From Pseudomonas chlororaphis subsp. aurantiaca (GTDB lineage Bacteria > Pseudomonadota > Gammaproteobacteria > Pseudomonadales > Pseudomonadaceae), in assembly GCF_013466605.1 (NCBI RefSeq), contig NZ_CP059162.1:4836001-4900000 (forward strand): a DNA stretch of 64,000 nt, in the 5' to 3' direction. Position 1 is the first letter of the stretch; the number at the start of each line of letters is the position of its first letter. The notes beneath the pieces were generated by a model. That model saw nothing but the letters and a program-made list of their open reading frames with translations. It was not told the origin of the DNA and ran no database searches. Below are positions 58,402-64,000 of this stretch, in pieces. The translations under genes and the position numbers were made by a program.

Positions 58402-59142
58402 ATGTTTGATTATTCCGCCCGCCCCGAACTGCTCAAGGATCGGGTCATTCTGGTCACCGGCGCCGGCCGCGGCATCGGTGCCGCAGCCGCCAAGACCTTC
58501 GCCGCCCACGGCGCCACCGTGCTGCTGCTGGGCAAGACCGAAGCCAACCTGACCCAGATCTACGACGAGATCGAAGCCGCCGGCCATCCTCAGCCGGTGG
58601 TGATTCCGTTCAACCTGGAAACCGCCCTGCCGCACCAGTACGACGAACTGGCCGCCATGGTCGAAGCCGAGTTCGGCCACCTCGACGGCCTGCTGCACAA
58701 CGCCTCGATCATTGGCCCGCGCACACCGCTGGAACAACTGTCGGGCGAGAACTTCATGCGCGTGATGCAAGTCAACGTCAACGCCATGTTCATGCTGACC
58801 AGCACCCTGCTACCGCTGCTCAAGCTGTCCCAGGACGCCTCGGTGGTGTTCACCTCCAGCAGCGTTGGCCGCAAGGGCCGTGCCTACTGGGGCGCCTACG
58901 GCGTTTCGAAGTTCGCCACCGAAGGCCTGATGCAAACCCTGGCCGATGAAGTCGACGGCGTCGCGCCGGTGCGCGCCAACAGCGTCAATCCGGGCGCCAC
59001 CCGCACCAGCATGCGCGCCCAGGCCTACCCGGGGGAAAACCCGAGCAACAACCCGGCCCCCGAGGAGATCATGCCGGTCTACCTGTACCTCATGGGTCCG
59101 GACAGTACCGGGATCAACGGGCAGGCATTCGACGCCCAGTAA
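58402..59142 (+). CDS. yciK: YciK-family SDR oxidoreductase
   Basis: A 246-residue short-chain dehydrogenase with TGAGRGIGAAAAKTFA, LHNASIIGP, the catalytic Ser in FTSSSVGRKGRAYWGAYGVSK, and YGVSK. The substrate is unknown. It follows mupP by 37 bases, making a likely ubiG-mupP-yciK operon. Confidence 0.92.
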   Translation: MFDYSARPELLKDRVILVTGAGRGIGAAAAKTFAAHGATVLLLGKTEANLTQIYDEIEAAGHPQPVVIPFNLETALPHQYDELAAMVEAEFGHLDGLLHNASIIGPRTPLEQLSGENFMRVMQVNVNAMFMLTSTLLPLLKLSQDASVVFTSSSVGRKGRAYWGAYGVSKFATEGLMQTLADEVDGVAPVRANSVNPGATRTSMRAQAYPGENPSNNPAPEEIMPVYLYLMGPDSTGINGQAFDAQ

Positions 59143-59510
59143 CCCTGCCTTTGCCCGCGGCGGAATACCGTCGCGGCGCTCCTTTCTTCGCCGGCCTTTG
59201 CCGAGCCATCGCCAGACAAATGCCACCCTTGGCCACGCCAAACCTCGGTACTGTCAGCCAACCCGCTGAATTCAAAAGCATTTTTCTCAAATGAAGCAAA
59301 TGGCACGCCTTTCGCTCTCATCTCCCTCAGATAGGCAGTGTATTAGCGAAACTCGGCGGCGATCGGGTCGGGGCTTATAACGGGCTCTAAAGCGGATTAG
59401 ACTGTGGGCACTTTGTCCTGCGGGACTGATGGAACAGTATGACGTGCAGCCATGAGCCGCTCTCACCCAGCCAGTAAAGATTGCATTACGTGCTCAGGGG
59501 CTCACGCCAT
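59143..59510. other. Gene-free stretch between yciK and the diguanylate cyclase
   Basis: A GC-rich hairpin cgcggcgg-aata-ccgtcgcg at 59156-59175, followed by a pyrimidine-rich run, may act as a weak terminator for yciK. The remaining 330 bases presumably hold the cyclase promoter; no gene was seen. Confidence 0.4.
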
Positions 59511-60437
59511 ATGAAAACACCGACCCAGACCAACGCAATTGACTTCGATAGTGCCAAATTGCAACGCCTGGGCTTTGGCCAGCAGTCACCACTCCTGCAA
59601 CGCCCGGTCAGCCTCGCCCAGCTGCGCCAGCAACTGAGCCTGCAATTGCAGACCAGCCTGGAACCGCAACGCATTCTCGGCCTGTTCTTCCGCGAAACCC
59701 AACGCCTTGTGCCCCTGGACGCCCTGGTTTACCAGCACAAGCCCAGCGACCTGCGCCTGGAATTCGGCCAGCGCGGCCACCACTCCATCAGCTACAGCCT
59801 GAGCCATGAAGGCGAAACCATGGGCGAGCTGGTGTTTCGGCGCAATCAGCGCTTCAGCGACCAGGAACAGAGCCACCTGGAATCCCTGCTGTCCACCCTG
59901 CTTTACCCGATGCGCAATGCCCTGCTCTATCGGGCCGCCACCCGTAGCGCCCTGCGCGATCCCTTGACCGACACCGGCAACCGGATCGCCATGGACCAGA
60001 CGCTGCAACGGGAAATTGAAATGGCCCGCCGCCACCTGCATCCACTGTCGCTGCTGATGCTGGATATCGATCACTTCAAGAGAATCAACGACAGCCACGG
60101 CCACAGCGCTGGCGATGAAGTGCTCAAGGCCGTTGCCGCGGCCATCAAGGCGCAGTTGCGCAACGTCGACATGGTGTTTCGTTTTGGCGGCGAAGAGTTC
60201 CTGATCCTGCTATCCAACACCGGACGCGATGCCGCCGCCATGGTGGGAGAACGGCTGCGCCAGGCGGCCCAGGCCAAGGATTACTGGGCGGATGGCAAGT
60301 TGATCGAGCTGACGGTCAGCCTGGGTTGCTCGACCCTCCTGCCGGGGGAATCAGCCGAGAGCCTGCTGCGCCGTGCGGACAGCGCGCTGTACGTGGCCAA
60401 GCGCGAAGGCCGCAATCGCCTGGCGATGGCCGGCTGA
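59511..60437 (+). CDS. GGDEF-domain diguanylate cyclase
   Basis: A 308-residue soluble protein. A GAF-like N-terminal region (about 40-140) precedes the GGDEF domain (about 145-305) with the active site GGEEF at 226-230 and an intact allosteric inhibition site R217-N-V-D220 five residues before it. It should make cyclic di-GMP and be subject to product inhibition. The signal sensed is unknown. The ATG at 59511 has GGGG upstream. Confidence 0.93.
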   Translation: MKTPTQTNAIDFDSAKLQRLGFGQQSPLLQRPVSLAQLRQQLSLQLQTSLEPQRILGLFFRETQRLVPLDALVYQHKPSDLRLEFGQRGHHSISYSLSHEGETMGELVFRRNQRFSDQEQSHLESLLSTLLYPMRNALLYRAATRSALRDPLTDTGNRIAMDQTLQREIEMARRHLHPLSLLMLDIDHFKRINDSHGHSAGDEVLKAVAAAIKAQLRNVDMVFRFGGEEFLILLSNTGRDAAAMVGERLRQAAQAKDYWADGKLIELTVSLGCSTLLPGESAESLLRRADSALYVAKREGRNRLAMAG

Positions 60438-60473
60438 GAGAACGGCTGGGCCGCCTCCATCGGAGGCAGCCAC

Positions 60474-61259
60474 TCAACCTTCGACCAGCGCCATCCGCTC
60501 ACGGGCCGCCGGGGTCTTTTCCTGTTGCAGGCAACGCTCCAGGAACAGGTACATGTAGTCATAACTCTTGCAGATCGCCTGGCGTAGTTCGCTCTGCAAG
60601 GCTTTGCTCGGCTTCATGCCGGCCAGGGTGCAGATGATTTCCAGCGCCTCCCAAGGATGCGCATCGTCGTACTGGGCATGCATTTTCAGCCACTTCATCG
60701 CCCGCTTGCGCTCTTCTTCGGGAAAGGCCGCCGCATACACGCCAGTGGAGCAGACCAGCGCCGACCACTCGCCCGTTGCACCCTCGATTGCGTAGTTGGT
60801 CGCAGCGATTGCCACGATCAGCGAGTCGGCGGAGCTGGTGTGCCAGCACCAATGACTCAAGGCATGCAGCTCCGGAGGGACCTGTTGCGCCTGCAGATCC
60901 TCCAGGCTCACACCGTGGGCGCGGCTCCAGTTCACCCAGTAATCGGCATGATTGAGCTCGACCCGGATATTGCGCATCAGCCAGCGTCGCGCCATGTCTT
61001 CCCCGGGGTGACGGGCAAAACGGGTCTTGGTCAGGTTCTGCGCCATGTACAGGGCGAATTGCTCGACAACCGGCCAGCCGCCGATCAGGTACTGGCGCAT
61101 GGTCTTGTTGCTGAGCTTGTTGTCGCGCATGCGCTGGTACAGTTCGTGGTCGACCACGCGGCGCTTGCTCTCGCTGCAATCCTGGATCAGCTGCTGGGCC
61201 CAGGCCGGATAGCTTGCAGCGTCCATGAGCGGACCGGTCCTGTTGAATGCGTCGATCAC
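60474..61259 (-). CDS. TenA/THI-4/PqqC-like (heme-oxygenase fold) protein
   Basis: A 261-residue all-helical protein. Family residues include ELYQRMRDNKLSNKTMRQYLIGGWPVVEQF, RVELNHADYWVNW, an internal ATNYAIEGATGEWSALV and HAQYDDAHPWEALEII, whose His/Glu/Asp could bind a di-iron centre. It is often called a TenA-family regulator, but no DNA-binding domain is visible. The start is GTG with AGGAG eight bases upstream; an ATG eleven codons in is the alternative. It lies between two cyclic di-GMP genes and is transcribed with the GGDEF-EAL gene. Confidence 0.85.
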   Translation of the reverse strand: MIDAFNRTGPLMDAASYPAWAQQLIQDCSESKRRVVDHELYQRMRDNKLSNKTMRQYLIGGWPVVEQFALYMAQNLTKTRFARHPGEDMARRWLMRNIRVELNHADYWVNWSRAHGVSLEDLQAQQVPPELHALSHWCWHTSSADSLIVAIAATNYAIEGATGEWSALVCSTGVYAAAFPEEERKRAMKWLKMHAQYDDAHPWEALEIICTLAGMKPSKALQSELRQAICKSYDYMYLFLERCLQQEKTPAARERMALVEG

Positions 61260-61304
61260 TGTCGGGGCTCCTTTTGATGGTGATGGTACGGATCAGCGAG
61301 AGAT

Positions 61305-63764
61305 TCAACGGAACGTGCCAGGAGCCTTGAATAGCAGAGGCTGTGGTCGTGAAGGCCGGCACTGCAGGCTGTCGCAGGTAAAGAGTTGCGGGCGCTCGAT
61401 CAGGTAACCCTGAGCGTAATCCACGCCAATCTCCAACAATGCCTGCTCAATCTGCGGTGTTTCGACAAACTCGGCAATCGTGCGTTTGCCCATCACATGA
61501 CCGATATGGTTGATCACCTCGACCATCGCGCGATTGATCGGGTCGTCCAGCATATCCTTTACGAAACTTCCATCGATCTTGAGGAAGTCTACAGGCAAAT
61601 GTTTGAGATAAGCGAATGACGACATTCCCGCGCAAAAGTCGTCCAACGAAAAATGGCAGCCCAAGCCCTTGAGCTCGTTGATAAATCGAATCGCACTACC
61701 GAGATTGGAAATGGCGCTGGTCTCGGTGATTTCAAAACAAATCAGGTCCGGTGGCACGCCATGGACGATGAACTGCTCGCGCAGGAAGTCCAGGAAAGCC
61801 TCGTCACCGATGGTCGCGCCCGACAGATTGATCGCACACATCGCCAGCGGCCCTTCGCGTTCCTCGCGGATGCATTCGGCGATGATCTTGAACACATTTT
61901 CCACCACCCAACGGTCCAGAGAGGTCATCAGGCCGTAACGCTCGGCGGCAGGAATGAAGCTGTCGGGCAGGATCATCCGCCCGGCCTCGTCGTGCAGGCG
62001 CAGCAGAATCTCGATATGCCCGCCAAGCCGGTCCACATGACCCAGGGCGGCTATTTCCTGGGCATAAAGACAGAAGCGGTTCTCCTCCAGGGCCATGTGC
62101 AGGCGCTGGACCCAGGCCATTTCACCGAACCGCAGGGACAGCTCCGAGTCGTCCGCGTGATAGACTTGGACCCGGTTGCGCCCTTTCTCCTTGGCCATGT
62201 AGCACGCCATGTCCGCGGCCCGCAGTGACGCTTCGAGGGTGGTCGGGGTTTGCGCCACATGCACCAGGCCGATGCTGACCGTGGTCACGAAGGGCCGGCC
62301 CTTCCAGACAAAATGCAGGTTCTGCACCGTCTGGCGCAGGCCTTCGGCGATCTTTTCCGCCGCTTCCGGCGAGCAGTTCTCCAGCAGGATGCCGAATTCG
62401 TCGCCGCCCAGGCGCGCCAGGGTATCGCCCTCGCGCAGGCCTGACTGGAGCAAGGCGCAGATATGCCGGAGCAACTCATCCCCTGCCGCATGACCGCAGG
62501 TGTCGTTGACCAGCTTGAACTGGTCCAGGTCGAGGAACATCAGTGCATGCCGTCCCGACTGCCGGCTCAGGTTGTGCAGCGCCTGCTCCAGGCGGTATTC
62601 GAACTCGCGACGGTTCGCCAGGCCGGTCAAGGCATCGTGGGTCGCCTGCCAGGACAGATTGGCAATGTACTGGCGTTCCTGGGTCATGTCGTGCAGCACC
62701 AGCACCGTGCCGCTGACCTTGCCGGCGTTCTGGATAGGCGCGCCGACCAGGGTCACCGACACCGTGCTGCCATCCAGGCGCTGGATCAGCTTCGAGTGCT
62801 CGCTGCCGCCACTGAGCTGGCCGCTGAGGATGTGTTCGATCAGGGTGAAGTCGTCGGTCTGGGCATTTTCATCGAGCAGATTGAACAAGGCCGCCAGCGG
62901 CAGCCCCACGGCCTGCTCGGCCTTCCAGTGGGTCATTTCCTCGGCGGCCGGGTTCATGTAGGCGATGGCGCCGTCCACGTCGGTGGTGATGACGCCGTCG
63001 CCAATGGATTGCAGGGTGATCTGCGCCCGTTCCTTTTCCAGTTGCAGGGCGCTGGCGAACTCATGGCGCTGGGCCAGCAGCTTATGGGTGCGTAGCAACG
63101 CCAGGACAATCAGCCCCAGCGCGGTGGCCAGGTTGGTGATCAGCAACAGCCGCAGAATCATCCGCGACCCCTCGCCCAGTGCGTCGCTAAAGGCCTTGGC
63201 AGCGGGCGTCACGCCATCGTTGATGGCGAAAATCTGGTTCTTCCAACGCTGGATATCGGCTTCGGAGGCCTGGTTGCTGGTAATGCTGCGGTGCATTTCA
63301 TGGGCCACGCTATCGAGCTGCACCAGATAACTGTCGCCCACGGTCCACAGGTCGATGGCTTTTTCCAGGTAACTGAAATGGCGGAAGTTCAGGTACAGCC
63401 AGATCACGCTGTCACTGTCGTCGGGGTGGTTGCCGCCCTTGAGAATCCCCGCCCGCGCGGCATTCAGGTCGGGCGGTTGCTGATCCAGCGCGACCCGTAG
63501 CTCATGCCCGCCCTGAGGCACGGCTATGGCGTTCTGGTACTTCAGGAAGATCGATTCGTCGCGGCTGTCAGCGTAGAGATTGAGATAGTAGATAGCGTCC
63601 TTCTGGCCCTTGGACCAAAGGCTCTCCCCGGCAACGTAACCACGTACCGCCGAAAGGACATATAAGCTGAGGCCACCCAACAGCGCTTGAAACAACACCA
63701 CCGCAATAAATGGCCAGACGATGCCCAATAACCGTGGCGTTCCGAGAGTCCGCTTTTGCTTCAT
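61305..63764 (-). CDS. Membrane PAS-GGDEF-EAL cyclic di-GMP signalling protein
   Basis: An 819-residue inner-membrane protein. Membrane segments at about 13-40 and 203-225 enclose a periplasmic sensor of some 160 residues. A PAS domain (about 245-360), a GGDEF domain with GGDEF at 453-457 and inhibition site R444-E-G-D447, and an EAL domain (about 550-800) follow. The EAL signature reads EIL (E585), still ExLxR, and the other catalytic residues (FEITETSA, DDFCAGMSSFAYL, KIDGSF) are kept, so both activities are possible. Confidence 0.93.
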   Translation of the reverse strand: MKQKRTLGTPRLLGIVWPFIAVVLFQALLGGLSLYVLSAVRGYVAGESLWSKGQKDAIYYLNLYADSRDESIFLKYQNAIAVPQGGHELRVALDQQPPDLNAARAGILKGGNHPDDSDSVIWLYLNFRHFSYLEKAIDLWTVGDSYLVQLDSVAHEMHRSITSNQASEADIQRWKNQIFAINDGVTPAAKAFSDALGEGSRMILRLLLITNLATALGLIVLALLRTHKLLAQRHEFASALQLEKERAQITLQSIGDGVITTDVDGAIAYMNPAAEEMTHWKAEQAVGLPLAALFNLLDENAQTDDFTLIEHILSGQLSGGSEHSKLIQRLDGSTVSVTLVGAPIQNAGKVSGTVLVLHDMTQERQYIANLSWQATHDALTGLANRREFEYRLEQALHNLSRQSGRHALMFLDLDQFKLVNDTCGHAAGDELLRHICALLQSGLREGDTLARLGGDEFGILLENCSPEAAEKIAEGLRQTVQNLHFVWKGRPFVTTVSIGLVHVAQTPTTLEASLRAADMACYMAKEKGRNRVQVYHADDSELSLRFGEMAWVQRLHMALEENRFCLYAQEIAALGHVDRLGGHIEILLRLHDEAGRMILPDSFIPAAERYGLMTSLDRWVVENVFKIIAECIREEREGPLAMCAINLSGATIGDEAFLDFLREQFIVHGVPPDLICFEITETSAISNLGSAIRFINELKGLGCHFSLDDFCAGMSSFAYLKHLPVDFLKIDGSFVKDMLDDPINRAMVEVINHIGHVMGKRTIAEFVETPQIEQALLEIGVDYAQGYLIERPQLFTCDSLQCRPSRPQPLLFKAPGTFR

Positions 63765-64000
63765 GAGGTCCCTTGCATAAGCACTGCCAGATGAACACCC
63801 GAGAAAATAACGCTCCTGACAGCACAGACTAGGCTAATTTCCGCGGCCTCGAACGCACAGGCCGTGACGTTCGAGCACGCTGCCAGTCGAGACACGACAG
63901 GGCCATGCCCCAGGAGGGTCATTTCCACCAGAGAATTCAAGCACTAAGCACAGAAAACCGGATAAAACTCAAGGTCGTTGGACTTGCTGCAAATGCCCGT

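Noticed and set aside
1..64000. CRISPR array, prophage, toxin-antitoxin or restriction system
   Set aside because: I saw no regularly spaced repeats, cas genes, phage structural genes or recognisable defence genes in any part of the window.

Overview
The window is a high-GC chromosomal segment from a Pseudomonas, most likely of the P. fluorescens/chlororaphis/protegens complex. Evidence is the OprI-type lipoprotein, the tesA/ybbA/ybbP, kdpFABC-DE and gyrA-serC-pheA-hisC-tyrA~aroA-cmk-rpsA blocks, mupP beside ubiG, and Pseudomonas-style REP sequences. Gene order recalls two separate stretches of P. aeruginosa PAO1 (around oprI and around gyrA/rpsA); that comparison is from memory. No tRNA, rRNA, CRISPR array or prophage was seen.

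Layout. 1-7.9 kb: end of a DAHP synthase, a GNAT protein, a candidate small RNA, oprI, an L,D-transpeptidase, tesA facing ybbA-ybbP, and greB. 8.3-11.9 kb: a lower-GC accessory patch with an unrecognised acidic coiled-coil protein, a small membrane protein, a divergent orphan response regulator and a small hypothetical. 12-20.4 kb: DoxX protein, lytic transglycosylase, tatD, a chemoreceptor, an Mpo1-like protein, a thioesterase, a CHAD protein, a small lipoprotein and a patatin-like protein. 20.4-28.6 kb: the potassium uptake system kdpFABC with kdpD and kdpE on the minus strand, with a REPIN between kdpB and kdpC. 28.9-32.3 kb: ethanolamine permease, a DUF2897 protein, a DUF1989 protein and its GntR-type regulator.

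32.3-35.8 kb: a complete IS2-group insertion sequence with terminal inverted repeats and a 5-bp target duplication, then a TetR regulator, a short-chain dehydrogenase and a ComEA-like protein. 35.8-41.7 kb: a very short O-antigen locus (wbpM-like, wbpL-like, an epimerase and a glycosyltransferase) with a 960-bp AT-rich gap. 42-54 kb: lapA-like gene, ihfB, a small lipoprotein, then the mixed-function supraoperon that links gyrase, serine/PLP and aromatic amino acid synthesis, cmk and ribosomal protein S1.

54.4-64 kb: methylthioadenosine salvage (mtnA and a divergent MTA/SAH deaminase), ubiG-mupP-yciK, a diguanylate cyclase, a TenA/PqqC-like protein and a membrane GGDEF-EAL protein. Most of the window is conserved core. 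The less usual features are the coiled-coil/response-regulator patch, the IS insertion upstream of the GntR gene with a nearby palindrome, the kdp REPIN, the candidate RNA upstream of oprI, and the stripped O-antigen locus.
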